NCBI GenBank assembly: GCA_013146195.2
Contig: CM028377.1
Coordinates: 178,290,465-178,354,464 of the forward strand
Direction of reading: 5' to 3'
Length of the DNA stretch: 64,000 nucleotides
Source of the DNA: Codonopsis lanceolata
Taxonomy: Eukaryota; Streptophyta; Magnoliopsida; Asterales; Campanulaceae
Positions 33,802 through 47,703 of this stretch are shown piece after piece (the first letter of the stretch is position 1; every line of letters starts with the position of its first letter). A program made the translations under genes and the position numbers. The notes beneath the pieces were generated by a model. The model did no database searches, was not told where the DNA came from, and saw only the letters and a list, made by a program, of their open reading frames with translations.

Positions 33802-36800
33802 CAAATAATACATTTTTTCTCCAGCTACTACACCAATATGCAACAAAGGGGAAAGCAAGATATATACATATTCACCTTTCACAGGCTCAAGTATCTCGCC
33901 AATAGTTGATTCAATAAATCATGGAGATTGTTCAAAATATCTTACCAACTGCTGTGTTAAGCCATGGGACTAAACAACAAGGGTTGAAGAGACCCTTGTA
34001 ACAGAGACCATGTTGCATCCATCGAAAATCGGGCAACTTAAGAAGGATGTTGAAACCGGCGGGGAGGCCTTTTCCATATGGGACATGTGAGATTAGTGAC
34101 ACTCCGCCTCACAAATAACTTTTAACCCCCAACCAATCTTCCAGTCTACCTACATCGAGGCTTCCCCTTCTCTCTCTCTTTGGGCCTCTAGACCTTTATC
34201 CGCCAGCCAACCAATCCAACAACCTACACCAGTTGTTCCAGCCTCCTGGCCACCCATAGCCTCTACCTCTATTAACTATACGGAAACTACCATTCATAAC
34301 AAGAAAAGGCGTTTAGATAAATCTCTATCTTTTACTCAATGTAAAGTTTTGTTTATATTTATAAGTATTATACTCTTTACTAATGGATTGTAGTTCTATT
34401 TAATTTATTTATGATACTATTTCTTTTAATTTTCATTATTCGCAGACCCAAGTGTTTCAACAATTTCAGATCTTGTCCAAAATGAAGCATATCCTAACTC
34501 TTCTGCTATTGCAATGTCGAACAACAATATATATTTGAATAAATATCCTTATTTTACTCAAGGTAAAGCTTTATTTACTTTCTTCTATTTTGAAGTTATT
34601 CTTATTACAATGTTTAGTTTATATATATAAAAATCTTTGGTTGGAACATACAGAATACGTGGACTTGGGAGATCCAACAAACAAATGTCAATTTTGCAAT
34701 GCCATTTTTTGGTTTGAGGAAAGAACAGAAAAGAGATTGAAAAAATGTCTAAATCCTACATTCTCCCAATGTTGCATGCAAGGAAAGGTTCAGCTCCCTC
34801 CAATGTTGGAACCACCAATGTTATACAAGAATTTGTTGTACGGAAAAGCAGATAAAAGCAAGTTTTTTAATGACAACATTCGATCATACAATATGATGTT
34901 TTCCTTTACTTCAATGGGAGGTAAAATAGATTCTAGCATAAACAAAGGAAAGAAGCCGCCCGTCTTCAAATTATACGGCCAAAACTATCATTTTATTGGA
35001 AGTTTGTTGCCAACAAAAGGAAAAACTCCTAAATTTGCGCAACTCTATATATATGATACTGAGCATGAAGTTGCCAACAGGATAAATGCTATCAGGTAAT
35101 TTAGCTCTACATATTGTTTATTTAGTCTATGTACTTTATTATTCCTTAATTTTTTAACAACGTTATTTTCATTTTCAACATTCAGACATGACTCGAGTAC
35201 AATCAATTTACATGAAGAGATTGTATCTGACCTAAAAAATATATTGGATGAGCATAATGTCCTTGTGAAGTCATTTAGGATGGTTAGAGACTCTATGCAT
35301 CAAAACGAATGTGATAATGTTAAGCTCAGGCTAATTGGAAGACAAAAAACTTATGGTAGAAATTACAACCTTCCAGAAAAGAATGATGTAGCTTTACTGG
35401 TCGTTGGTGATTTCGAAACCATACACGGTGATAGAGACATTGTTGTTGAGACACGTAGTGGTCTTTTGCAGTGAATCACTGAATTGCATCCTTCGTACCT
35501 GGGGTTGCAATACCCATTGCTATTTTTGTACGGACAGGATGGTTATCGGGAAGATATTTTGCTCAGGGACTCGATTCTAATAAATCTCGTGGACGGTATA
35601 AGTTGAGTATGAGAGAATTTTTTGCATACCGAATACAAGAAAGAGATTCAGAATCAACAAATATTTTGTTTTCAAGGAGGCTCTTTCAACAATTCTTGGT
35701 TGACGCATACACAATGGTTTAAACTGCACGCTTGAATTATATAAGGAGTCACCAAAAGGAATTGAGATGTGAAATGTATCGAGGCTTAGCTGAGGCACTT
35801 TTTCGAGGCGAAACAAATCCTTCTTCGCATGGAAAAAGGATTTATCTACCATCTAGCTACATTGGTGGTGCAAGATATATGATCCAAAATTATCAAGGTG
35901 CAATGGCCATATGTAGAGCTAAGGGATATCCTAATTTGTTGATTACATTTACATGTAACCTAAAGTGCCTGAGGTTGTGCGATTTCTTCAGAAGAGAGGG
36001 TTAAAGGCAGAGGATCGACCTGATCTAATGTGCAGAATGTTTAAAATGAAGCTAGATCGACTTATGAAAGATTTGCGACATAATGAGATATTTGGTCCAG
36101 TTCGAGCAGGTAATATTTAATTTCGATTTATATATATTATGCGCTATTATATGTATGTACTTTTACTCTAAATTAATTATTCGGGGGGTGATATACTTTT
36201 TAAATTATTGCTTTATTTTTCACCAGCGATGTACACAATTGAATTTCAAATGCGCGGTCTACCGCATGTACACATTCTGCTTTGGTTGTCAAAAGATGCA
36301 AATTGCCCTACTCCTGAACGCATTGACAAGATAATTTCTGCTGAAATTCCAGATGAGTCCACCGATCCGCATTACTATGCTGCTGTCAAAGATTTGATGA
36401 TACATGATCCTTGTGGTAGAGCTAGACCCACCTCCCCGTGCATGTCTGATGGCCGTTGCACAAAACATTTTCCAAAGAAATTTTCTGAAATCACTGTTGT
36501 TGATGAAGATGGATATCCTGTTTACAAGCGTGGTGACAACGGACGCAGTGTAAATATTAAGGGAATAAATCTTGACAACAGATCTGTTGTTCCTCACAAT
36601 CGTAAGCTTTTGATGGAATATGGCGCTCACATCAATGTAGAATGGTGTAATCAATCTCAATCAATTAAATATCTTTTCAAGTATGTGAACAAAGGTCATG
36701 ATAGGGTGACTGCATGTTTTTATTAAAACGTTGGTGATGAAGCAAACAAAGATACAATTGATGAGATAAAAATTACTTAGATTGTAGATATATATCACCT

Positions 36801-39103
36801 TGTGAAGCTGCTTGAAGATTGTTGGGTTATGATATCCACTATAGGGATCCTCTAGTTGAGCGACTGTCTTTTCATCTCCCTGATGAGCAAAGTGTAATAT
36901 TTTCGGATAATGATCAAATTGATGAAGTTCTTAATCATCCAACCGTCAGACAAAGTATGTTTACAACGTGGATGGATGCAAACAAGAAGTATGATGCAGC
37001 TAAGAAGTTGACATATGCAGAATTTCCCGAACAATTCCTTTGGCATTCTTGCAAAAGGGAGTGGCATCCAAGACAAAAGGTTCATCTATAGGTTGTATTT
37101 TTTATGTTGCGCTTGGACAAGGAGAATTGTATTACTTGAGAACTTTGTTAAATGTAGTGTGGGGACCAACTTCCTTTGAGGACATTAGATTTGTAGAAGG
37201 TGTTCAATATAACTCTTTCAGGGATGCTTGCTATGCGCTGGGCTTACTAAATGATGACAGAGAGTATGTAGACGGGATTATTGAAGCTAGCCACTGGGGC
37301 TCCGCACATTCTTTGAGGAGTCTTTTTGCAACATTGTTGATGTCAGGATCTTTATCGCGACCTGAGTTTGTATGGGAGTCATGTTTGCAGTATTTGTTAG
37401 ATGACATCATTTACAAACGCAGACATATATTAGGGCACGAAGGTATGACATTTTGTCATTATCATTCATTTAATTATCATTATTTTAATTATCATTCCTT
37501 GCATTTTTGAATTTTGCAACGATCTGGATCACTAATCGATATGTGTCTTTGTTCTTAACTTATTAGGATTACAATTGAATGATGACAAAATTCAAAATTT
37601 GACTCTACTAGAGATTGAAAAAAATTTGCGAAGCAGAGGTAAAAGTTTGCATGATTTCCCTGAGATGCCATATCCCAATGATTTTGATGTCTCAATCTTC
37701 GAGAATCGGCTCATATGTGATGAGTTGATGTATGATAGAAGTTATTTGACTAAAGAGCACCAAAGGCTGTTCCAATTGTGTACAGACGAGCAAAGGAATG
37801 TCTACAGTACGATTATGCATGATGTTGAAACTGATAATGGAGGTCTTTATTTCCTTTATGGTTGCGGTTGAACAGGAAAAACATTTGTGTGGAAGACGCT
37901 CTCGCCTGCTTTGAGATCAAAGGGTGAATAGTGTTGAACGTAGCATCAAGCGGTATAGCGTCTCTTTTGTTACCCAATGGTCGAACAGGTCATTCAAGAT
38001 TTGTTATTCCTTTAAATTTGAATGAAGACTCAACGTGCAATATAAAACAAGGAAGTGCACTTGCAGAGCTAATTGTGAGAACAAAGCTTATAATTTGGGA
38101 TGGGGCACCTATGGTGCACAGGTATTGTTTTGAAGCACTTGATAGAACTTTGAGGGATATCATGAGGTTCAAAAATGTAGATAGCTTCAATCAACCATTC
38201 GGTGGCAAAACTATTGTTTTTGGGGGAGATTTTCGTCAGATTTTGCCAATTATACCGAAAGGTAGTAGGCAAGATATTGTTATGGCAACAATCAACTCTT
38301 CATATTTATGGTCTCATTGTAATGTTTTAAGACTTACGAAAAATATGAGACTACAAGCTCTTGGCAATGACAAAAGCGATCTCGAGTTGAAGGCATTTTC
38401 TGAGTGGATTTTGAGTATCGGAGACGGAACATATGGAGGTGACAATGATAGTGTTGCAACAATAGAAGTTCCAGATGATCTTTTGGTGAATTCATTAGAT
38501 AATAATTTGATCCAATCAATAGTTGAAAGTACATATCCGTCATTTTTAGATTCTTTTGATGACGTGTCATATTTACGAGGAAGAGCTATACTGGCCCAGA
38601 CACTTGATGTTGTTGACACCATAAATGACTACATGGTTGTAAAGAATCACTTAGAAGGAAACACTTATTTGAGTTCAGATTATATCTGCAGGACAGAGAA
38701 AAACCCAAGTTTGTTCGAAGACATCCATTCTACAGAGTTTTTCAATAGTATAAAGTGTTCAGGATTGCCTAGCCATGAACTAACACTTAAGGTTGGTGTT
38801 CCCGTTATGTTGTTGAGAAACATTGACCATGCTGCAGGGTTGTGCAATGGAACAAGACTAATCATTACAAAGCTTGGGCATCACGTTGTTGAAGCTAAAA
38901 TTTTGAACTGAAGCAATGTTGGAGAAAAAGTTTTTATACCAAAAATGTCATTGACTCCATCAGATGTGAGGTTGCCTTTCAAGTTTCAAAGAAGACAATT
39001 TCCATTGGTCGTATCATATGCAATGACAATTAACAAGAGTCAAGGTCAATCACTATCGCATGTTGGACTCTTCTTAAAGAAACCAATGTTCAGTCATGGG
39101 CAG

Positions 39104-41044
39104 TGTGGGTTCCCGGGACTGTGCGCCCGTGCCCCGCGCGCCCTTGGATAGGGGTGCGTGTACGTGCGGATGCGGGACATCCACTGCTCTCGTTCCACCC
39201 TCCCTTTTCTAGGGGATGGCGAAATCAAAAGTGCGAGAGGAGTGCTGTCAGAGTAGCGCGTTTGAATGCGCCTCGGTTGCCTTTAGTGGATTTTTGATCC
39301 AATATGGGAGCTCTGGGTTTTCTATGTCAAGTTATCCATTTTTTAGGGGATACCAGGATATAGGAATGCATCACCCTTCCATTCCCATTCTCCCTTTTTT
39401 AAGGGAAAGCGGGAAAGTGCAAGGAAGGAATGTTGCGGCGCCCCCACTATGGATTTTATGAAAATAGCCTTATGGCCTATTTTGGATCACTATGGGTGCT
39501 TTGGGTTTTCTACATCAAGTTATCCCTTGTTTAGGGGATACCAGGATATAGGAATACATCACCTTTCCATTCCCATTTTCCCTTTTTTAGGAGAAAACGG
39601 AAAAGTGCAAAGAAAGATGTTGCGAGGCCCCACTGGATCCAAAATGTTTTAGAGTCGCCATCTTTATTTTAAGGAAGAAATAAAGCAAAACCAAAAAAGA
39701 AAACTAGAGATTGTAAAAAATGGGTTCGGAGGCTAAGTTACGAGTTGGGAAGGTGCTAGGCACCCAACTCGCCCTTTCGGTCTCAAAACAGTTTTTTGGC
39801 TAAAGTATGCTTTTTGTTATATTTATTTAACAGATAAATAAAGCATTAATTGATTACAAATACATCCATTGTGTCTACATTATTTACAGACTTGCAACTG
39901 TCCCTTTACAAATAATTACAGATATACTTGAAAATATTTGGCCATAATAACGGCTCTTTTTAGTGCTATTTCCTAACTAAATCCGGGTAGCACAACTGCT
40001 TATATATCTACATTAGGTCGGATTGAAAATAACACTTTTACAAAATAATAAATTTAAAACTTACCTACTAACGGACTAGGGTGTGCTCGCTCTGTCCTTC
40101 TCGGGAGAGGGAGTCTTTTATTGTTGCTGCTGCTGTGATTTGGGCAGAGTGACGGCTTATTTGTGGTGTTTTTTGGCTTACTTACTCGGGCAGAATGACG
40201 GCTTATTTGTAGTGGTTTTGGCTTATTTGGGCGGAATGACGGCTTATTTCGGGTGATTTCAGCCTATTTACTCGGGCAGAGTAACGGCTTACTTTATGGT
40301 TTTTGGGCCGGGGAAATAAGGTGGATACCTAGCTGGGGGGCTAAGGCTCACTTCTACCGGTTGGTTTTGTGTTTGGAGGAGGTTTGGCAGGGTTTCGAGG
40401 CTTTGAGGTGATCACTCACTATCTCACTTCGCTCTCTATTTCCCCAGCGTAACGAGGACGCGGAGAGTTTTGTGGATGAATTGGTGTACTGAAGTTCGAC
40501 CCCGAAGCCTCTATTTATAGGCTGGAGAAGGGACATCGAAGGAATTAGATTTTACTCTTCGTGCATCGATCGATTGTAGCATGTAATTGGACTTTACGGC
40601 GAACTTGTCGTGAAGAAACTGGGAGCCGGGAAGCCCACTCTGGGCGCTAGGAATCACAAACTGGGCGCCATGCCAAGACTTCATGTGGGTGGCGCTAGCA
40701 CTATTCACAGGTTTTCAAATTTTGCACTTTGGTCCCTGCATTGATCGATTGTACACGCTGCGGAAAGGATTGGACTTTATGGCAAGGGAACAGTGCCTTT
40801 TTTAGGAAACTGGGCGCCACCCATTACAAAACTTGGCGTGGCTCCCAGATTTCATGTGGGTGGAGCCATCACTATTCACAAGTTTGATTTTTGACGCTTT
40901 GAACCCTGTATTTCACTCTTTTGCGCATCCTGCTTTGTCATTTTGCACTTTTGACCCTGTAACTTGACATTTGTTAATGTTTTAACAGGTCTTGATATTT
41001 TATGTCATGTCACATACCAGGGGTACGAAATTGGGGTGTCTACA
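39104..41044 (-). repeat. 3' LTR (element orientation) of the 11.6-kb retrotransposon
   Basis: It contains a TATA box read on the minus strand (CCTATAAATAGAGGCTTC, about 40503-40521). There is a four-unit array with GGGCAGA(G/A)T(G/A)ACGGCTTA near 40143-40295, and two diverged ~190-bp internal duplications (about 39291 and 39480; about 40617 and 40808). Confidence 0.92.
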
Positions 41045-44000
41045 GAGCCCCTCAACGAGAGAGTCTACGGGTAACCTGCAGCTTACTGAGTAGACGAACA
41101 TCGTTGATAAGAAATAGACTCTCCAATTTCGTTCAATTATAAAACGAGGGAGAAAGATGCAACAGGCAACAGTTATAATGCAGCAATTTATAATATGAAA
41201 CAAACCTCCATATCCTAGTCATTTTTAGTCAGTTATAGCAGGTTATCGCAGTTTTTAAGCAGATATGCAAATTAAGTGCTCTGATGGTCGGACCTACTGA
41301 TGTAGGCTGCCTACGTATTCCTTATTAAAGGAAATCAGACCAAACGTAGTTCGGCCAAAACCTAAACTATCACTCGTGGAACGGTCGTGCCTACCGAGAT
41401 AGGCTGCCTACGTATCCTTAAACAAGGAATCAGACCGAGACGTAGTTCACTCAGCTGGGGACTAAATGTTGTGGTGCAAGTGTTGTGGTGCAAGTGTGGC
41501 AATACTAAATGAGCAAGTGCATGCAAAGCTTTATCAAATAAGTACGGCAAGGGTAAATAACGTGTTATGATGGTCGCGTCTACCGTGATAGACTGCCTAC
41601 GTATCCTTAGCCAAGGAATCAGACCAAACGTAGTTCGTCACGCGGCTGGGCGAAATGAATTGTCTCCTCATGAACTCAGCCTTCACCAGAGAACAATACC
41701 TTTCCCTATTAATCCGGGGCTGCGTACCCCTTAAAGGAAAGTTTCCAACACAGGCAAAAATGCATGGAACGCATTGCCTCCTCAGGAACTCAGCCTTCAA
41801 CGGAGAACAAAACCTTTCCCTATTAATCCGGGGCTGCGTACCCCTTAAAGGAAAGTTTCCAAACATCAACAAATGCACTGCAAAAAAGGAAAATACCTTC
41901 CTTTTCTTTACCTTTGCCGTGGCCATGCAGCAAATTGCTGCTGCTGTTGCTTTGCTACCTCTTGCTGCTTTACGCTGTTCTTCGATGCACTTTGCTGGGG
42001 ATTTTTCTTTTGTCATTGTTCCAGCCTTCGCTGGAAAATCTTTTCCCATGTCCCGCTATGTTTTCGGCTTTAGCTGGAAAATTTTCTTGATGCTGCTGCA
42101 TTCTTCTTTACTGCTCCCTCTAAACCTTGGTTAGAAACTTTCATTTTCTTGCTACAGCATCTCTTGGTACCAGCTGAAATCATCTTTTCTTTGCTGATGT
42201 TTTCTTTTTGCTCCATTCTCTAGCTTCAGCCGAAAATTTCTTCTTCTGCCGCCACATTTCCTTTTGTTGCATGCACCTATAAATTTTTCCTTTTCTTTTC
42301 TTGTGCATGCATTTTCACATCTCCCAATTTTTTTTTTTGTTTTTTTTCTCTTTTTTCTCTTTTTTTCTTTTTATTTTGCATGCTCGCCATTTTTCTTTAT
42401 TTGCATGCTTATTGTCTGTTTTTTCTCTCTTTTCTTTTTTTGTTTTTTTTCATATTCCTCTTTTTTTCTTGTTTTTTAATATTCCTCTTTTTTTTGTTTT
42501 TTTATCCGCCTGGATATACTTCAGATCTGCTAGATTTTGGCACTGTTTGGTACTTTTGAAGTATTCATGACTTTATTAATAATGCTTATGTATGTCATAT
42601 CTATGCCTAAATGATGCAATTAGGTAATGATGCATGAAATTTAATGCAATTTATTCTTGCGATGCATGATTGAACTAGTGGTCACTATTTGACCCTACTA
42701 TGCATGATTTATACTATAAATGCAAATGGGGCTATATGATGCATGTTCTAGGCTAAAACATATTTTTGCATGCTATGTGTTCATGAGACGGACTTTTCGG
42801 AATACAATTCAAATTTTTCCGAACACATTTTCGGACACATTTTTCGGATAAATATGAGACAAAACAGATATATTTTATGCCCTAAAATTTATTTTTCATG
42901 CATGCTTATGCTGCAAGGGCATAGTAAATGTCATAAGAATATTTATTTTCATGATTGGTGACATTTTATTTTCTTTTCAGCACACCCATAATGCAGCTTA
43001 TTGGATAATAAATGCAAATGCTAGATGCATGTATTACTTTATTTGATGCAAATGCAATGTATAAAAATTATAGGATGCTTACTAACATGATGCATGGGCA
43101 TTCTTTATTCTATCATACGATAATGCAGTACATATTTTAAAATGCAAAACACATTTTTATGATGTCTAAAATGCAAAAACGTTTATTTAGATGCAAAACA
43201 ATACATATAAAAATTTTGTTTTTGTTTTTGTTTTTGTTTTTTGTTGTTTTTTTTGTTGTTTGTTTTGTTTTGTTTGTTTTTTTTTTGTTTGGTTAAAACT
43301 TGTACAAACATTTATGATGCAATATAATTTTATACGATGCAAAATAAATAAATAAAAATGCAGACTCAAAACGCACGCACAAAACAAAGTTATACCGATA
43401 TCTAATGGGTAATGACACGATGTATCTCAGAAACGGATTTTAAAGGAATATACCTTCGGGCTCGAGCGGGCTTCCCCCCCCCCCTTTTTTTTGATATGCG
43501 GGAAGAGGAAAAGGCAGTCATATCCTCTTGTTCTCGGCCATATAATTGTTGCAGGGCTACACTTGGCATAAGGCGATTCTCATAGCCCCTGCATTTTCTT
43601 CGCAATCAGACAGGGCATCAATGAATGGTCAAAATCCAAGTCGTCTGGCTGTTTCAGGACAATGGCAGTGCGGATAGTGAATAGGACGAGGACATTTCTG
43701 GTGCTCCTCATTCTGATGAGACTGAGCCTTTTCTGTGCCTTGCAGAAGAAGTATATGGGCCCGGTTGGGCGGACGCCGCAGGTACTGATGGACCACCTTG
43801 GGGCTTAAGTTTCAAAAGAAGGGATAGTTTCTGGGGGAACAAGGGGGAATATACGCAATGAATAGATATGTACAGGCAATTAATGTATAACCTAAATTTC
43901 TTTAACAAATATTCCTAAGTTGCACCTTAGGACCTGAAAATTTTATATTTTAGTGTTTTATTGCGAGCTTCCTGTCGTGGTTTTTCTTCTTTTTCTTTTG

Positions 44001-44318
44001 TCAGTCGAGCCCCTTGCATGATGAAGACTGGAGGCAGGATGCCGAGGTTTCAAAGAGTGCTTCCCCTCCCCATTTTCTCCTGATATATATTTTTTTATTT
44101 GGCTCTAACTTTTGCCCAGGCCGCCCTTTTGGGTTTTCAGCCTAGCGAGCCCTTATTTCTCCTTTTTGTATTATTTTTTTTTCTTTTTTTATGCTCTAAC
44201 TTTTGCCTAGGCCGCCCTTTCGGGTTTTCAGCCTAGCGAGCCCTTATTTCTCCTTTTTGTATATATATATTTTTCTTCGCTCTAACTTTTGCCTAGGCCG
44301 CTCTTTCGGGTTTTTAGC
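41045..44318 (-). repeat. Non-coding 3' region with direct repeats and T-rich tracts
   Basis: Three ~95-190-bp spaced copies of CTGCCTACGTATCC with CAGACC(A/G)...CGTAGTTC occur near 41307, 41405 and 41590. A 114-bp direct duplication (CCGGGGCTGCGTACCCCTTA at about 41714 and 41828) follows. Three copies of GCTCTAACTTTTGCC(C/T)AGGCCG are at about 44102, 44193 and 44279. T/C-rich (42325-42500) and T/G-rich (43215-43290) tracts are low complexity. This replaces the RNase H-integrase part. Confidence 0.75.
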
Positions 44319-45874
44319 CTAACGAGCTGGAGAGGGAAGCACTTGCCATATAGGGTGGCTCAAGCATAATACCTTTTTAAGCTCGTTGAGATTGGAGGGC
44401 TGAACAAGGTCTTCTCTTTTCTGGCTTGTGAGGAGTACGACATCTCCTGACCGGATCTCTTTGACAATATACGTCACATCGTGGAAGAGAGTGGTGGCAG
44501 CCTTTTGATAAGTGGCCTCAGCATTTTTTTTAGCCCAGACGGCATGACATGATAGCAGTAGGTCCCCCAAAGGGGTGGTGAATGAGGTCTTTTCTTGGTC
44601 CTCTATTGCCCTTCATTTGACTATAGCCCAGCATACCGTCAACGAAGGATTTGATTTTGTGAGTAGCAACGACGTCTACCACAATATTAGTACTGGATAG
44701 AGGGAAGTCATCTTTGGGCGACACCTTGCTGAGGTCGCAGAAGTCTACGCAGATCGGGGCCTTCTCATTGGGCTTAGAAATGGTCACTATATTGGACAGC
44801 CCGATCGGGTATTTTCTTTTCTTTTTTTTTACTCTTTTTTTTTCATTTTTTTGCCACCCGAATGAAATTGGCGTGCAGCTGTTTCATGATTTCTTTTTTT
44901 TTTTTTAAACTTGTAGTGACCATTCCGGCTTGATACGGCAGAGCTTTTGCTTGACTGGGCGAGCATCCGGACATATGGGATCTGATGTTCGACTATGGCT
45001 GGATCTAGCCCCGGCATATCTTCGTAGGACCAGGCAAATACGTCCAAGAACTCTTTGAGGAGATCCATGAGTGTTACCCTTTCAGAGCCTTGCATGTAGC
45101 TGCTGATTTTGATTTCTTTTATTTCATTGTCCATCCCCGGATTGATAATGGACAAGTCTTCAGTTGCTATTGATGAATGATGTTGTTCCTGGTGCTCAAC
45201 TAACTTTACAAGCTCAAGCAAATAATTTTTATCTTTTGGGTCCTTTTCATTAAATGACTCATCGTTATAATTATTTAATGCGTCTTTTAATATAGGTGCA
45301 ACTAAGGAATAAACAAAGACAATTAGATTATCATTAAAAACAAACCATACAGGGTTTATTACATTATTGAGGACCTGGGGTTTGAGATCCTCAACTTTAG
45401 GGAGCTGATCGGTAGATGACCAATACGTAAAGCTAGGGAAAGGAATAGGGATAATATATCTGAAGCGGTCTACCAGATCTGCGGGTGTCAAAAGCGGGCC
45501 GGTCGTAGTATACTAGTTCTGCAGAGGCTTATTAGAAATAGACTCAAACTCAGCAGGGAGCTTCCCATAATCAGTGCCTCTGCCTGTCATACCCAGGGAG
45601 CTGTTGCTTGGTCCTTGTCAGAGTGATCACCTCTTTCCAAGTTTGGTTGGTAGGCTCGGCCAGATCGGGCAAGGTTGCTAACATCTCCACCGACCCAAGT
45701 GGCTTTTTCAATATCACAAGTGTTTTGGCTACCCAAGATAGTGTCCCAAGAGAGCATATTGCAGCTAGGCTCTTTTATGGATGGGGATGGAAAGAAAGGA
45801 ACAAGGATATATGGTAATGTGTGTTTATTTGTTTCGAACTTGAGTACACAAAAAATTTCACCAACCTCAATCAT
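44319..45874 (-). pseudogene. Pol remnant: pre-RT region and partial reverse transcriptase
   Basis: 45874-45587 contains KATWVGGDVSNLARSGRAYQ. 45491-44829 holds FLDVFAWSYEDMPGLDPAIV, the standard lead into RT in Tat-lineage elements. 44787-44530 has APICVDFCDLSKVSPKDDFP and SFVDGMLGYSQMKG (RT motifs). 44570-44319 has AEATYQKAATTLFHDV, after which the YVDD catalytic stretch expected is replaced (TYIVKEIRSG). A T/C-rich tract (44811-44905) separates two parts. No RNase H or integrase follows. Confidence 0.8.
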
Positions 45875-46013
45875 GTTGATTTGAGGTAAAGGGTTATTGA
45901 CTATATTTGGTCTAGGAGGAGGCTTTTCAATAACCTTAGCATCTATAAGATCCTGGATAGCATCTCTGAGTATATAACATTTATCAGTGAGGTGACCACT
46001 GCAGCGATGATAT

Positions 46014-47703
46014 TCACAAGATCGGGCATGATTCCGTGTCCGTAAGGCAGGGGTTTGGTGGCTTATAATTTTCCATAGGCTTTAACACTCCTTGTGCCAT
46101 TAGCCCCTGCAGGATCACAGACTGGGAGGCTTGCAGTTCATCATAATGCCGGTTCTGATTTCTGAAATTTCTGTTTGGGCCATTATTCCCTCCGATTGTG
46201 TTGACAGACTTGTCCGCTCCATAAGACCATGGAACAGTGCCATAACTTTGGGTAGGAAAAGCGGCTGATGCATTCCCTACCATATTGACGGCTGGTGCTG
46301 GTGCGGCTGCGGCTGTCTTTCCTTTAGAGTAACGGAAAGAGGCAGGAGGCGTATTGACTTGTAATTGCCCTGTCCGTATATCTTCATCAATACGGGCTCC
46401 TATCTCCACTATTTCTTTAAAATTGGTGTAGGGGAGATACCGCATATGTTCCGTAAATGGGCCGGAGGTTTTGATGAACAATCCGCATGACTCTCCGGAT
46501 CAGTGTCAAAGGTCTGAACCAACTTTCTTTTCCACCTGACTGCGAACTCAGCACAAGTTTCTTTTTCCCTTTGGGTGTACAACTCAAGGTCCCTTCTATT
46601 TTCAAGGTCGGTGTTGTCTTTATATCTTTCAAGGAACCCTTCAGCTATCTGGTCCCAAGTATTCATGGTGCCATTATCGATTATTATTAGCCATTGCCAT
46701 GCGCCCCTATTAAAGTGAGGTGAAAATTGGCAGCCATAGCCTCAAAGTTAGCTCCCCTTGACTGCATGTCAGTGGAATAAGATTTCAAGTGGGATATAGG
46801 GCATCTAGTCCCATCAAATTTTTCTATGTCGAGCATTTTTAATTTTAAGGGCAATACTGCTGCTGGTTGTAATGCCAGTGCCCGCGTAGAAAATTCCCCT
46901 TTATTGAGAAGTTTGAGTATCATGGCTTTCATATTTTCCATGTCGGCCTCCATTTTGGTGGCTGGGGGAGTTGGCTTTTGGTATATCCTGGCAGGATTAG
47001 GGAAGGTCAAGTTAATTTCTACCGCGGTATCCGGTAAAGATTTTGGGCGGATAAAGATTTTGGGCTGGTGGATTCTGGGCTGGTGGAACTTGGGTAGGAT
47101 AAGGATTTTGGGCTGGTGGATTCTGGATGGTTTCGACTGGGCGGCCAGGATCATTATAAGGTAAATAGGTTGTAACTTGGCCTGGCGGGTTATAACTTTG
47201 TGGGTCTATATGTGGGCTGTTCTGGAGTGGGTTGGTTATGGGAAAAGGGAGGTCATTTGGGCTTTGGAGAATTTTGATGCTTGGGGAAGGATATGCAGGA
47301 TAGGATGGGTAAGGGCTGATATTTGGGTAGTAGGACTTGGTGGAGGATTGGGATTCTGGTATCGGCAAAGATTTGGTGGGTTAGTGTTTGGTTGGGGGTT
47401 TGGGTTTGGAGGCACATGAGATGTTGATGCTTCTTGGGGAACTGTAGGGGAAGAGATTACCTCACCACTGGATTTTAAACTTTGCACCAAACTAGCCATT
47501 TGGCTCATCATACGATCAGTCGCTGCACCCAATTTTTGGTCAAACCATTCCTGCATTGCTAGAGTCAGAGCGTACCCTGGAGCCCCTGCATCGTACTCCA
47601 TAGCGATCGCTTCACTTTCGCTACCATACCGCTCGGACCGTTTCTCGGATCGATTCTCGCCTTGTTCGATCGATATCGATATCCTCTGTTCTGATTTATG
47701 CAC
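46014..47703 (-). pseudogene. Gag of the Tat/Ogre-like element, frameshifted
   Basis: Minus-strand frames 47703-47236, 47154-46687, 46666-46409 and 46481-46014 join into one degraded gag. In order they carry AMQEWFDQKLGAATDRMMSQ, a Pro/Tyr/Gln-rich linker with repeated PPAQNP, LKMLDIEKFDGTRCPISHLK, and the capsid signature TWDQIAEGFLERYKDNTDLE with FAVRWKRKL. Downstream (46013-45890) is a knuckle-like CEYHRCSGHLTDKCY. At least three frame changes are needed. Confidence 0.82.

Noticed and set aside
41655..42134. 159-residue ORF on + strand and 150-residue ORF opposite
   Set aside because: Both lie across the 114-bp direct duplication in the retroelement and show no domain; the opposing frames share the same repeats.
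42264..42570. Two overlapping ORFs with long Phe/Leu runs that look like membrane proteins
   Set aside because: They are translations of a T/C-rich low-complexity tract in the non-coding part of the retroelement.
46826..47419. Plus-strand ORFs rich in Trp/Gly
   Set aside because: They are the antisense of the Pro/Gln-rich gag linker on the minus strand.
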